DNA of 64,000 nt from Lichina pygmaea (taxonomy: Eukaryota; Ascomycota; Lichinomycetes; Lichinales; Lichinaceae). The DNA lies in assembly GCA_963422465.1 (NCBI GenBank), contig OY730175.1, forward strand, positions 1,302,001 to 1,366,000, read 5' to 3'. The notes beneath the pieces are model-generated. The model was not told the DNA's origin, ran no database searches, and was given only the letters and a program-made list of their open reading frames with translations. Made by a program: the position numbers and the translations under genes. Shown piece after piece: positions 23,347-34,563 of this stretch (the first letter of the stretch is position 1; each line of letters starts with the position of its first letter).

Positions 23347-24206
23347 TTAGACCAACTTCTTGGCTGCTTCCTTGGTCTCCTGGGCCACTTCTCTCACGGT
23401 GTCAGCCACTTCCTCAGTCGCAGCCTCGACTCCGGTGTCTGAGTTGGCCAGAGAGCGGCGGTAGGCAAGAATGCGGGACACCTGGACAACGCCGACGCCT
23501 GCGAGGAAGAAGTTGACAGCCGCCAACCTGCCAATCGTTAAAAATTTGTTCAGACTTGGTCTGCAGCCGGCCCTGAGGTGGGGTGTGTGAACGGAAGGGA
23601 TATGAAGGAAGATGTGGTAACAAACAAGACGTTTCTCGGTTTGATGATCAAACACCATCGTGTCCATATCGAGCCAGTTGCCAGGAGAGCGATGTTCTGC
23701 GTCAAAGAGAGCTTTTCCGCGGGTCGATAGAAGTCCGAGATGCCTGCTATGACAAGGGCCCACTGTACGTGTTCATCAGAACCAAGATTTTTCCATACAC
23801 TACAGCGCTCGTTCCAACAGGTGACTGCAAGAGAGCAATACGCTCCCCGTAGGGTTCAGATAGCGAATTGAACTCTGGAGATTGTACCTTCATGACGGGA
23901 GCCCTGCACAAAATCGGTCAACATGACAGTCGTGGTAAGAACAACATCAACCCCTCAACTTTATCCCTTCCGTTTGCTATTCCAATCAAGTCGAACGAGA
24001 TGGCCATACCAAAAATGTACTGTCTTGAGCCCCACCGGACTATGCCATAGTCGCTCCCACATATTTTGGCCCCGCGCCGTTGCGCCCTCCGAGCTCTGCC
24101 ATCGTCTTTGCCGCCACGAATCAATTGGTCTCCTTCGGAAGAACAGAAGGCGAGAGTGCATGTTCCGAGCGAAGCCGCCAAAGCGGAGGAAGGGTGATGG
24201 GCTCAT
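23347..24206 (-). CDS. Mitochondrial pyruvate carrier subunit (Mpc2/Mpc3-like)
   Basis: A subunit of the inner-membrane heterodimer that imports pyruvate into the matrix. Exons 24206-24010, 23904-23889, 23762-23626 and 23527-23347 give 176 residues. The N-terminus (MSPSPFLRFGGFARNMHSRL onward) is Arg-rich like a presequence; a second ATG at 24161 is also possible. The core is SPVGLKTVHFW joined through a 16-nt microexon (APVMK) to WALVIAGISDFYRPAEKLSL. Then follow WTRWCLIIKPRNVLL and AAVNFFLAGVGVVQVSRI. This is the MPC family sequence throughout. The C-terminal tail of about 35 residues (EVADTVREVAQETKEAAKK) is charged and probably helical, longer than in yeast. Which of the fungal paralogues it represents is not decided. 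Confidence 0.92.
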
Positions 24207-24602
24207 GTTGCGGATGAATGCTTCTGAGAAAGTTGGGGGTAATGCTGAGGGGTCAGACTGAGGTTCGATCGGGTTAGAGAAACACCCACGGTACGGAGGT
24301 ACGTCCGTTGAGCGACGGGCTGGAGGTACGTACACACGTACTTATGTACCCCTCGTATATACTAGTACGTGCAGGACAAAGCACGGGATACGTACTGCAT
24401 GACCCGTGCGAGGTACGTACTACGGTACTACATAGAGACTCAAGTCTCGAGGCACGCGTACTTACGGAGCGTACCATATAGCACGGGCCTAAACTAAACT
24501 CTGTTAGGCACAACAACGCCCGGGTGGTAAGCAAGCAGTGGCAAGCATCCAGCAAGCACACATCGTTGACGTCAAACTCGATCACAGCATAGATTGTGGG
24601 TG
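24207..24602. promoter_or_regulatory. Divergent promoter region with GTAC island
   Basis: This is the upstream region of both the pyruvate carrier gene and the cytochrome c haem lyase gene. From about 24290 to 24480 it holds many GTACGTAC and ACGTACG palindromes. Both neighbouring products are mitochondrial. Confidence 0.45.
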
Positions 24603-25652
24603 ATGGGTTGGTTCTGGGCAGACTCACAGCAGTGTCCTGAGCACAGACTTGCCCGACGAGCTCGTGCTCCACAGGTGAGCGCCCCGAACGACGATTTCCA
24701 TCTGACCTGGGCACGACTGACCCGCGCTTCTGCTACGCCTGCATAGCCGTCACCTACCATCGAAGTCAGCTATGACGCCCTCACCCCCCGCACGGAGAAA
24801 AGCTGCCCCTACTCCGGCTCCGATGCTGCATCGAAGCAACCTGCTCCCTTCACCGAGTCTCCAGCGGCGAGGCTCAACCCCTTGAACCGCATGCCGTTCG
24901 ACCTCTCCCAGTCGCGCGCCGAGTCTCAGACCGTCCATCTGCCCGTAGACCGCAGTGTCTCGTCGATCCCGAAGGGCCACGAGGGAGAGGGCGGCAACTG
25001 GGTCTATCCGTCCCCGCAGCAGATGTACAACGCTCTGTTGCGCAAGGGCTACGCCGACACGCCCCAGGACGCGGTCGAAGAGATGGTGGCCGTCCACAAC
25101 TTCCTCAACGAGGGCGCCTGGGCCGAGATCGTCGAGTGGGAGAGGAGGTTCAACAGAGGCCTATCCCAGGGATGGCGAGAGAGTCAACGCAGCGAGGTGG
25201 CAGCGCCGTCTCGACGGCAGGATGTCGATGATGGCTGTCAGCCTCGGCTACTGCGATTCGAAGGCCGTCCGAAGGACCTCACTCCCAAGGCCATAGCCGT
25301 GCAGCTGCTTGGGCTGGTGACGCCGAACGCGTAAGTGTGATCCATTCGCCGGAGGGGCCGCTACGAGACATGGCCGGTTCGCTGACACGCTCGCCGAAGC
25401 CCTGAGCCACCTTTCGACCGTCACGACTGGTACATCCAGCGACGAGGCCCGGAGAGGCCGCCGCAGGAGATACGATACGTGATCGACTACTACTCGGCTC
25501 CGCCCGATCCCGGCGGCGAAGCCGTCTTCTACCTGGACGTCCGTCCCGCCGTCGACAGCCCCCGAGCGGCGGCCGAGCGTCTCCTGCGATGGAGTGGGGA
25601 CATGTGGTACCGAGCCAGCGGCGCCGCGGCGCGCGAGAACAAGGTGCCGTGA
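24603..25652 (+). CDS. CYC3: Holocytochrome c synthase (cytochrome c haem lyase)
   Basis: Attaches haem covalently to apocytochrome c in the mitochondrial intermembrane space. Exons 24603-24674, 24747-25330 and 25400-25652 give 302 residues. Exon 1 starts [14 protein letters not shown], which carries a Cys-Pro haem-binding motif; a second Cys-Pro (KSCPYS) lies in exon 2, as is usual for the family. The core has [20 protein letters not shown], the haem-contacting region [54 protein letters not shown] and [12 protein letters not shown]. All three parts join in phase. An AATAAAA poly(A) signal lies about 200 bp downstream, just before a LINE fragment. Confidence 0.95.
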
Positions 25653-25897
25653 TGGGAAACATGTCGCGGTGCCGCCGCGGGCTGGCCAAGTATACTGGTA
25701 CGGATACCAGGTCCGAAGACGGGATGGCGTGTACCGTATCACCATCAGACCCCTCCAAGAGGTATTCGTATTTAATCAACGGCTCTTCATCCGGCGAGAT
25801 GAATGACATTCACTTCTTGTCACCTTTGTTAGTCAAGCAGATGACAAAACAACCGGAGAAAATAAAAACTCTTCTCTACTCACTATGCTTGGCTGGA

Positions 25898-26323
25898 TCT
25901 CCGGCCTGCCCCTGTGGGTGGCAGCAGGAGACAGCCAAACACATAATGCTAGACTGCCCCAGGTTCCGCAGGGAACAACAACAGCTGCGACAGGCAACCT
26001 CCACCACTGACTTCCAGCAGCTGACCTCCAACCCCCGGACAGCCGCCGTCGTGACGACGTGGTTCCTACGACTTAGCCTTCTCTCCCAGTTCTCCAGAGC
26101 CCGGGACCAGCTTCCCCCTGCTTGACTGCAAAGCAGTCACATCATCTGTTCACAGTCGCTTGATAGGCGGACCCCCAGCGGGGGGTCAGAGGGGAGGTTT
26201 TTTACCCCAGGGCCACATTTTCAACTATGTGACCTAGTGGTTTTCCTTACCAGTTTATAGAGTCCCAGCATAATCTAGCCTAGCTAGCTTTAGAATGGAG
26301 TAGGAATTCACACATACATACAT
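25898..26323 (+). mobile_element. 5'-truncated non-LTR (LINE) retrotransposon fragment with 16-bp target duplication
   Basis: The fragment encodes the last about 75 residues of a Tad-like LINE ORF2. It has a Cys-His zinc-finger pattern C-x-C-x8-H-x4-C (CPCGWQQETAKHIMLDCP) and the typical end WFLRLSLLSQFSRARDQL, with a stop at 26123-26125. About 185 bp of 3' untranslated sequence and a short CATA repeat tail (about 26309-26323) follow. The 16-bp sequence actatgcttggctgga occurs at 25882-25897 and again at 26324-26339, exactly flanking the fragment, as expected for a target-site duplication from target-primed reverse transcription. The insertion lies immediately after the CYC3 poly(A) signal. 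The apparent 178-codon frame starting at 25589 is a chance fusion of CYC3 downstream sequence with the element. Confidence 0.8.
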
Positions 26324-26339
26324 ACTATGCTTGGCTGGA

Positions 26340-27690
26340 GCGTTTCAGAAAGAACCAAGCTCCCCAGGAAAGGAAACCGATCGTGTACAGGAGTACGGAG
26401 TCCTTGGGATACCGTAGGCAATCAGTCAGCAAGTTAGTCGCGCCACGGTCCCTTTCCTACTCTGTCCACGGACCGTCACGGCTGTCCAGAGACCATCTGG
26501 ACTCGTCCACAACCGTCACAACAATCACAACCGTTCGTCACAACCATGACAACCATGACAACCATGACAACCGTCCCAACAGTCTACAGACAGTCACAAC
26601 AGTCCAAGCCACCAGCACTTCTGCGATTCATATCTTTAAAAAGACCGAACTTGGTTTGACCCTGGCGCACCAACCTCACCAACTTCTCTCCGGACATAGC
26701 ACTACAACTTTCTGGATTCGACAAAACTCCCTGGACATATTTCCACGTTTCTCTCTCTCTTTGACAGGTTGGTCCTACCCAAGTCCTACTTTTCATCCGT
26801 TCAAAAGAAAAAAAAAGGGGGGGGGGGGGGGAGGGGGGCGGTTTTCTTTCTTTCTGGGAAGACAGCCATGGATACGGTAACGTGTACTTACAGTAGAGGT
26901 TGTGTGTGACTGGCTCAACTACTCTGTTCAAGTCAGAGTAAGGATAAAGGAAAAAAAGAGAATAAAAAAGAGAATAAAAATGGAATTTTGTATCCTAGTC
27001 CCAAGTACCGTACTGTAAAGATCTCTGCAGCTCTTACCCCTCGACAGCTATACTCCTCGAAAGCTCTAGCCCCTCGACAGGTCTACTCTTCTACGGCTCT
27101 ACCGAAGGCGTGTGATTACTGTACCGTACGCAAGTTTCAAACGCGCCAGATTACCTGTAACATACGGTACCTCCCGCGCCGGAGTACTGTACAGTACAAG
27201 CTGGTGAGTATCGTTGAAAGAAGACATTTACGCTTTGGGTCCTTTACCGTTGACGGTAAGTGAAGCATGATACTGTAGGTACGGGGCACCGAGGTAACTA
27301 CTGTACCGGTACGTAACGTACAGTACGAGACAAAAGGGACAAAGGGTATGGGGGTTCAGTCGACGGATAGGACGGACAGATGGGGATGTCAAGGCTTGAG
27401 TTGATGAGCTTCCCTAACTTGGCCTAACTATCGCCTTGGACGACGGTTTCTTTTTTCCGAAGGAGCCTTTGTTCTGTTGACGGACGAGAAGTGGGTGACG
27501 CGGTCATCGTCACGGACAGGTCGTTTGGTGTGCCCACCGACGACGACGACCACGACGACGACTGATCACCCACGACCATCCACCGCCAGAACATGAAAAT
27601 GCCAGTGGGGACGTTCAAGATACCGGAACGCCCCCCTGGCCTCATCCCCTCATCCTTCATCCCCCGTCCTTCATTCCCACCCATCCCCCT
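26340..27690. other. Intergenic with simple repeats and GTAC island
   Basis: A run of CATGACAAC-type units lies near 26540-26575 within a longer CAACCGTCA-rich stretch. A poly(A)/poly(G) tract is at 26806-26838. Four degenerate copies of an about 20-bp CTCGACAG-CTCTA unit lie at 27028-27095. GTAC-rich sequence covers about 27115-27330. I see no gene; frames across this region are explained by the repeats. Confidence 0.5.
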
Positions 27691-30600
27691 TCACAGGAGC
27701 CCGTCGGAGCGCATGAGAGCCTGCCTGAATTCATCGAGAAAGACCTTGCCGACGCTCGGGGGCACGGCGTTGCCGATCTGGCGCATCACCCGAGGGGCGA
27801 CGAACATGTAGAAGGGCGGAAAGCCCTGAAGGCAGGCGAACTCCCGATGTGTGAACTGCCGGGTGCCGCTGGGGTGGTAGTTCTGGCCGCCGCTCGTCGT
27901 GATGCAACGCGGCAGCGGCGCGTCTCCGTCGTACGGCTGTCCCTCGACTTTGAGCCGAGCGGCACGTTCGAGATCGTGATTGGGATGCCCTGGCTCGAGG
28001 AAGCCGATGGCTTGGTAGACCGTCGTGAGCGGCGCAAGGTCTCGCGTGGCGCACTTGACAGGGTCGTCGGAATGCGTTGGCCGAGGAAAGCGTGGCAGAG
28101 CCTCGCCGGGGCTAGGAGACATCTCGTCAGCGGGGCGGGGGAAAGAGAAATCGAACTCGGCATCTTTCTCCACCTACCATGATGCGACGATGAACACCCG
28201 CTTTCTCGCCTGAGCCAGACTGTACTCCGCAAAGTTCACGACCTTGTATCGCACGCTGAACCCGTTCGACGTCAGCATGTCGATCACCTGGTTGAAGAAG
28301 TTCGGGTGCCTGGAAACTAGACCGGCCGTCTCCTCGAATGTTGCGAGGCGCGGCCTAGCCTTCCTGAGCAGCTCGGCGATGGCGAACAAGGCAGCCTCGT
28401 TCTCTTCGTCGTCTTTACCCGGAATCGTGTGGGCCTGCGAGAACGGCTGGCAGGGTGGCGAAAGATGCAGGATGTCCACCTGGAAATCCTCGCCCTGCAA
28501 CACGAGGAAGTTGTGGACCGCGGCCGTGTAGCATCTGGCCCTGGGATGGTTGAGCCTGTAGGACTGCGTCGCGACGCTATCCCGGTCGAATCCGTACGCC
28601 ACTTCCAGTCCGGCCTGCTCGGCTGCCGACGACATGCCGCCGGCGCCGCAGAAGCAATCTCCAAACAGGTAGCGCGGGGCGTCCCGGCTTTGTCGATCTG
28701 CGTCGAAGCCAAGGCGGTGAAGCGCAGCACCGGTGTTCCGAGTTCTCGGTTTGCTGGCGCCTTTCGCGGACGGCGACCGCGAGGTAGAAGGTGTAGGCCG
28801 CTGAGATGGAACGACTCTCGTCTGCTTGGGGATTCGAGCGTCTTCCCTGATCATCTCCAAGTCGCCACTCGGCCTTATCTTGGTTGGAATCGCCGCGGTC
28901 GCCGGATCTGGCCCTTGGGATTTGGTGGTCGAGTGCAAGATGAGAGACGGCCCGTTTTCGTCATGCGAACTGGCTTGGGCCGGGAGCTGAAGCAGAGTAT
29001 AGGACGTCGCTTTGGCCTGGGCAGTGATCGCTGTCGGAGTAGGGACCAGCTGGTTCTGCTGCGTCTCTATGGCATTCGTAGACCGTTTGTCGTCGGCGGT
29101 CCTAGCCGTGAACCCCATCGTGGGAGCGCTCTCTTGGGAAGCGGTCGGTCCGTTTCCACGCCGCTGCTCTGTTCTATCGACCGCTTCCAGCGAAGGGGAT
29201 TGTGGTGCTGACAGCATCACATAGCCCTCTGTATCTGGCCCAGAAGCCTCTGGCTCTGGAGCGGTCAGGTCAACGTGGACAGTCCTCTTGAACGACGATT
29301 CGACGCCACGCATAGCGCGTCCACGGATGAGAGTCGAGAGGCCCCCGAATGAAGTGCTTGGGGACCCCGGTACGTCTTCGAATGTCGGCGCCTCAATCCT
29401 CTCGGAGCCCGATTCGTGACTATCGGAGCAGAGGTCGATTGTAGGCTGCGGAGCCGCAGGAGAGCGAGCAGTAGCTCTATCCCCGCGCCACCTCCTTCGA
29501 AGCTCATCGTCCGAGACCTTCGAACCCTCTGCAAGTCTCAGAGCCATGTCGACCTCGTCCTCCGTGATCCTGGAGACGGCCACCTCTGGCTCGGACTTCT
29601 TCCGCCGGTGGTCCTCCGTTTCGTAGTACGTAATCCATTTCCAGCGACAGACCAGAACCAGCTCACGACAGATCTCGTCGTTTCCGAGACTGGACCGGTT
29701 GGGTACGGTCTGTTCGTAGCTCAGTTCGGGGTAGTCGCGGTTCGTCATTACCAGTCTTCGAATTCGCACAACTTCCGAGAGGTGCACTTCCTCAACCCCT
29801 TGCTGAAAAGGGCCTCGGTCGTCATCCTCGACGACGTCTAAAGTCATGCACAGCTCGTTCCGCCTCTTTGCCAGGCCGCCCGACAGCTCCCTCGTCCTCC
29901 GATATCGCCAGCCACGAAGTCGCACGTGATCAGCATGGTCAGAGCATCCGATGATCTCGGTGATTCGAATAAAGGAACCGTCTGCAAGCTCCACCACCTT
30001 TCCAGCAATGAGCCTGAAGTTGCCAAAGGGGCAGGACGTCACGTTCAACAGCGGAAGCTGGGGAGTTATATTTCGCCTCAGGCAGGCCGCATCAGCTGCG
30101 CGGTTGATAGCTGCACCTGGATAGAGACGGCCCAGACATGGTCGGCCGCCGATGATTTCAAGATCCGAGCCATCGGAGTCGCTGATGCAGGTTGAATCGT
30201 CCGCATCGTCCGCATCCGGCCCTTCGTCATGGACCAAGTTGACGCAGTCAGCCTCCGAGAATCGAAGGGGACGGCGAGACCTGTTGTTTTCGCCAACGTG
30301 GTGTACGGCGCTTTCACTCGATAAAGACACACAGCGGCGAGCATCTGCGCCCTCTCCCCGCCTGGACGGGGCGGCGGCTTCGCTCGGACCTGGAGCTCGA
30401 CGGATTCTTGAAACGCCAAGACAGACGACTTCTGGTTCGCCACGCATCTCGTTCGTCTGACAGCCATGGTCGGACAGTGTACTACGCCTTGCAAACTGCT
30501 GCAGAGGCGCCGGATCCACTTCGATAAGCTGACCTCGATCTCGATCGATGGTGGCATGGCGATTTTGCAAACTGTCCGTGGGTTGCAGCTCAAGTCCTTG

Positions 30601-30934
30601 ACTGTCGACCATCTCTATTTCGGAACTGTATCCCTCTGTGGAGACGTCATCATTCAGCTCGCCGTTGCTAGCCAAGGGGTTGAGCTTGGCTAGAATACAC
30701 CAAGTTGGAAGAAATCGTCCCCCGTGGCGCCTCCGGCACGTTGTCGCTCAGAGCTTGGTGCCCACGAGGTGCAGAGTGACCACAGAAGCGGCTCGAGCAG
30801 CGATAGGAATAGCTGCTCCCAATAGAGACTGGAAGAACCAGGGCAGATAAAGAAAAGAGACAGCTGTACTCACCGGCACCGTCATCGTTGACGATTATGA
30901 CAGGCGTTCGGGAAACGTCCGATGGGGAGGCCAT
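27691..30934 (-). CDS. RID: RID/Masc1-type DNA (cytosine-5) methyltransferase
   Basis: A candidate for the methyltransferase homologue needed for repeat-induced point mutation in fungi. Exons 30934-30874, 30689-28178 and 28111-27691 give 997 residues. The N-terminal half is acidic and low in complexity, with a BAH-like stretch around residues 245-340 (ELADGSFIRITEIIG). The catalytic domain has motif I at about 695-710 (FGDCFCGAGGMSSAAEQAG), motif IV with the catalytic Cys at about 767 (LSPPCQPFSQAHT), and motif VI as EET at about 806 in place of the usual ENV. Motif VIII is near 847 (QARKRVFIVAS). Motifs IX-X lie in the last exon (RQFTHREFACLQGFPP, QIGNAVPPSVG). The last intron joins IVASC to PGEALPRFPRPTH. 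RID/Masc1 proteins are known to deviate at the ENV motif. Longer than N. crassa RID because of the N-terminus. Confidence 0.9.
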
Positions 30935-32214
30935 CGTCCTCCGCTCGTGGCCCGCAGGACAGCTATGCCCTGGGACCGAAGACGGCCGAGAGCAACGGCG
31001 GGAAACAACACACCTCTCTGTAAATGCGTGGCGCCCGACTCTGATGTGGTATAAGACGTGAGGCAGCTTGCATGCGTGGTGGAAGGCCGGTGCTTAGATC
31101 CAGAGAGACGCAGAGATGAAAATTCGGGGCGGAAAGGACGTCCATTTATACAGATGAGATGGGCCCAACGGAATTTCCTGCGAGAATTCTAAAACGTGTG
31201 ACACGTCCTTTCCGTTGGAATCCGTCGTGCTCTTCCGGTTTCCGCGCGCGACTGCTTTCCTGGTGCATAACAGAGCAGTACGGTAGCCAGTAGAATGTGC
31301 CCTAGGAACGTCACGGAAGCCAGCTGACGTCAAGTAACAGAGGTTCGCATGCGTGCGCAACATGGTTGACTTGAGAGACTAGCCCGGCAACGGGATCATG
31401 CAGCTGGGTTGGACACCCATCGACGTGATGGAACAGCATTTGCAGACGACCAGATCTGCAGCCAGAACAGGCCAGTGCAAAGCAGACAAAGCGTCAAAGG
31501 TCTTTGACATCCAGTAACATGATTAAAGGCAGAGATGCCGGAACGTTGTTTGCACCTGATGTGATGAACGCTGGAGCGTTCAAGTCGCCATGCTTGGACC
31601 AGTGACTTCAAGAAAGATTGCATGACAGGTGACAGGTTGAAAAGTCTTTCAACAGATCGTTTCATTGGCACTCCAAGCTTTGGATGAGCTCTGTATCCTG
31701 GGAGAGTAAGGCACATCATGTTTTGTGTCTTGAAGCTGCTCATGGAAATCCCAAGGTAGTCCTATATCATCGTCCTGTGGAGGAAAAGGACCATTCTGAC
31801 TGGATCCAGGAAACAGCAGCCAGAGTCGGGTGACAAAGGAGGAGCATACACCCTTACAGCCTGTTGCGATCTCAGAGCACGTCTGGAAAACATCTTTGCT
31901 GCTTGGGTTGGGCGTCATCGTCAAGATATAATTTCGCAGAGTGTGGAGGACCAACAACTTCGAAGTCTCGCGGTCTCCTTGTTCACGCCACGTGCGCTAG
32001 TCAGCCACGGGTTGTTTCGGAATTTAGATAATCCGACGGCGCTAAGCGAGCCGGTGCGGCTCGGCCTTTAGATCCTCCGTGATCCGGGTGCGCTTTGCCT
32101 CGACTATGTCATGGGACATGGGTGAACGGGAGCGACGCGACTGAAGCAAAATAGGCAGTCCTGCGCCTGGACGGAAAACATACACAATCTCAACTCTCAG
32201 AAGCCCATTCCTTT
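30935..32214. other. 1.3-kb divergent region between methyltransferase and glycosylase genes
   Basis: Both neighbouring genes start outward from here. Several minus-strand frames of about 100 codons (31396-31957) have no recognisable motifs and use non-ATG starts or overlap each other. I see no repeat or RNA gene. Confidence 0.45.
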
Positions 32215-33930
32215 ATGCGGCTTGCCGGCACCTTGTCGAGACATTCCTCAATGGCAGCGCGCACTACTCGTGCAGCAACTGGAGCTGCGGCGGCTAAATC
32301 ACTGGCGGATGAAGTCACAGCGCCTGATCACAAGCCCCAGCAGCTATCAAGCCCACCGGCGACACCTCCACCGATCAAGCGCGCATCAGGACGCCGCGTG
32401 AAGCCTGCTGGTCCCATCAAGGCCTCAACAGCTCAGTTGCCAAAGGGTGGACCGCCAAAGAAAGTCAGGCAGCACAAGAGAAAGCGACGAGCGGCGCCTA
32501 AAGTGCAGGAAGATATCAACGAGCTACCCCATAACCTGGGAAAGATCCCATCTGCTGGGAATATTGAGATCAAGCCCGACGAGGAGGAACGTGAAGTCAA
32601 GCGGGCCAAGTCGGAAGCGCCGGCTGACGGAACAATCGCGTCGGGGTTTCCTTCGCCACCGAGAAGCACGAGGAAGCCCCCCAAGATCAAGGATGAACCT
32701 GAAAAAGTCAAGGCTGAGCTGGACGACCCTGCGGTGGTAGCGGCAGTCAAAGGCCTGACGAGTCCAGCACCTCCAGAATCCTCGGAGGCTGGCAAGAAAA
32801 AGCGGAAGAAGAACGCCAAAGCGAACCCTTACGGGCTGACGCCAGGCGTCAGCCCCTTTCCTGACTGGCCACACCCGACTCCGGAGGAATGCCGGGAGGT
32901 GAACGATCTCCTTGCCAACGAGCATGGCGAGGTCAAAGCTCCAGCCACTATTCCAGCGCCGTCGACGACCGTTTCAGGCTGCGGTGAGGTTCCTTCGATT
33001 CTGGACGCCTTGATCCGGACGCTCCTCAGCGCTGCCACTACAGGGACAAACTCTTCCATGGCGTTCCAGGGCCTGGTGAAGATGTTTGGTCTGCTCGACG
33101 GAGGCATCGGCAAGGGCAGCGTCGACTGGGAGCGTGTACGGCGTGCGGATGTCAAGGAGGTCTTCCAGGCCATCAAGTCCGGCGGCCTGGCCGCCACCAA
33201 AAGCAAACGCATCAAGGAGATTCTCGACATGGTCTACGCGGAGAACATGGCTCGGCGTGACGCGCTCCTGAAGGCGAAGGAGGACAAGGACGACCCCGGG
33301 CCAGCGGGAGCCGAGAACGAAAGCGAGGCGGAAAAGGACAGGGAAATCGCCCGCGTCAACGAACACGTGCTCTCGCTGGACCATCTGCACGCGCTCGGGT
33401 CAGACGACGCCCTCAACGAGCTCATCAGGTATCCCGGGATCGGGCCGAAGACGGCCTCGTGCGTGCTGCTCTTCTGCATGCGGCGCCCGAGCTTCGCCGT
33501 CGACACGCACGTGTTCCGACTGTGCCGCTGGCTGGATTGGGTGCCGGAGAAGGCGACTCGCAACAGCGCGTACTCGCACTGCGAGGTTCGGGTGCCCGAC
33601 GGTCTGAAGTACCCGTTGCACCAGCTCATGATCAGGCACGGGAAGGCCTGTCCTCGCTGCCGCGCCGCCACCAGCGTCGGCGGCGAGGGCTGGGACAAGG
33701 GCTGTCCCATCGACCATCTCGTCAAGCGAACGGGCAAGAGAAAGACCGGCCCGCCTCGACCGCCCAAGTCCGCGAAGAAGGGTCGCACCAAGAAAACAGG
33801 AGATGCGGACGGCGATGACACTGCGGATGAATCCGATGCTTCCTCCGAGCTGACGGACCTCGGTACTCCCAGCGGGGACGACCCCGACGGACAGGACGGA
33901 TCTAGCGGGGCGGAAGACGACTCTGAGTGA
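32215..33930 (+). CDS. HhH-GPD superfamily DNA glycosylase (endonuclease III-like)
   Basis: A base-excision-repair glycosylase by fold; the substrate is not known. It is a single exon of 571 residues. Residues 1-220 are disordered and basic (RKRRAAPK, KKKRKKNAK look like nuclear localisation signals). The first 30 residues could also serve as a mitochondrial presequence, with a second ATG at codon 13. The catalytic fold runs from about 255 to 490. The helix-hairpin-helix is LIRYPGIGPKTASCVLLF with the Lys typical of bifunctional lyases. The conserved Asp follows in FAVDTHVFRLCRWLDWVPEK. The region where endonuclease III has an iron-sulphur cluster has only C-x2-C...C, so a four-cysteine cluster is probably absent. 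The C-terminal 90 residues are charged and disordered. Confidence 0.85.
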   Translation: MRLAGTLSRHSSMAARTTRAATGAAAAKSLADEVTAPDHKPQQLSSPPATPPPIKRASGRRVKPAGPIKASTAQLPKGGPPKKVRQHKRKRRAAPKVQEDINELPHNLGKIPSAGNIEIKPDEEEREVKRAKSEAPADGTIASGFPSPPRSTRKPPKIKDEPEKVKAELDDPAVVAAVKGLTSPAPPESSEAGKKKRKKNAKANPYGLTPGVSPFPDWPHPTPEECREVNDLLANEHGEVKAPATIPAPSTTVSGCGEVPSILDALIRTLLSAATTGTNSSMAFQGLVKMFGLLDGGIGKGSVDWERVRRADVKEVFQAIKSGGLAATKSKRIKEILDMVYAENMARRDALLKAKEDKDDPGPAGAENESEAEKDREIARVNEHVLSLDHLHALGSDDALNELIRYPGIGPKTASCVLLFCMRRPSFAVDTHVFRLCRWLDWVPEKATRNSAYSHCEVRVPDGLKYPLHQLMIRHGKACPRCRAATSVGGEGWDKGCPIDHLVKRTGKRKTGPPRPPKSAKKGRTKKTGDADGDDTADESDASSELTDLGTPSGDDPDGQDGSSGAEDDSE

Positions 33931-34563
33931 CACGGGCTGCTAACCGGAATTTCGACTTTGGTCACGACATTGCATCCTTGTTGATCTACTGGTTGCTTTA
34001 CGGCTGATCTAGACCTCCGTTCAGCTCCCTCTCCTGTCTATGTTTTGCGTCAAAGCTATACTGCGTGCGTGACAAGAACCCCGTCCTGTGTTCTCTCTTT
34101 CTTCGACACTTGATATGTCGACATTGGCTCCTCTCGTCTGCGATTTGGGATATCAACTTGCTGGCTACATAAATCTACGCTGTCACCACCACTTTCATTA
34201 TCCCGCACTTGGCGTTCCTCACTTGCTGTACCTCTTCTTCATTTCAAGCTGAAAAGCTGCGTGCTCTGAACATATCAAACTGTCGTATTGCCCCTGTATG
34301 TTCTCCTTGTGGAGTTTCTAGCATAGAGCCACACCAATACAGGCGTTGCGTTTGCTATTTGATCGGGTTCTTATCAGCTAGATGTTAAGTCTTACCGCTG
34401 TAGAACTCGAGGGTCCTGAATTGTTCTAGTAGTTGCGAAGTTGGATGTCTCCTGCTTGACCCTGAAGCCGACTGGTGCAGTTGATGATCACATGACATCT
34501 TCCGATTGCCCACTCACCAAGCCGTACTAGTAGAGCTGCAGAACTTCGGGCGCATTACTGACA
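33931..34563. other. Intergenic, no gene seen
   Basis: This is the downstream region of the glycosylase gene and the upstream region of the aldehyde dehydrogenase gene, in tandem orientation. It is pyrimidine-rich around 34080-34260. I see no ORF or repeat worth calling. Confidence 0.5.

Noticed and set aside
25589-26125. 178-codon frame that looks like one protein ending in a zinc-finger motif
   Set aside because: It starts inside the last CYC3 exon in another frame and becomes LINE sequence only after the 16-bp repeat, so it is a chance fusion.
28429-29211. 260-codon plus-strand frame
   Set aside because: Antisense shadow of the methyltransferase exon, caused by GC-rich third positions.
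31396-31957. Two overlapping minus-strand frames between the methyltransferase and glycosylase genes
   Set aside because: No recognisable motif, non-ATG starts in part, and no splice pattern that improves them.
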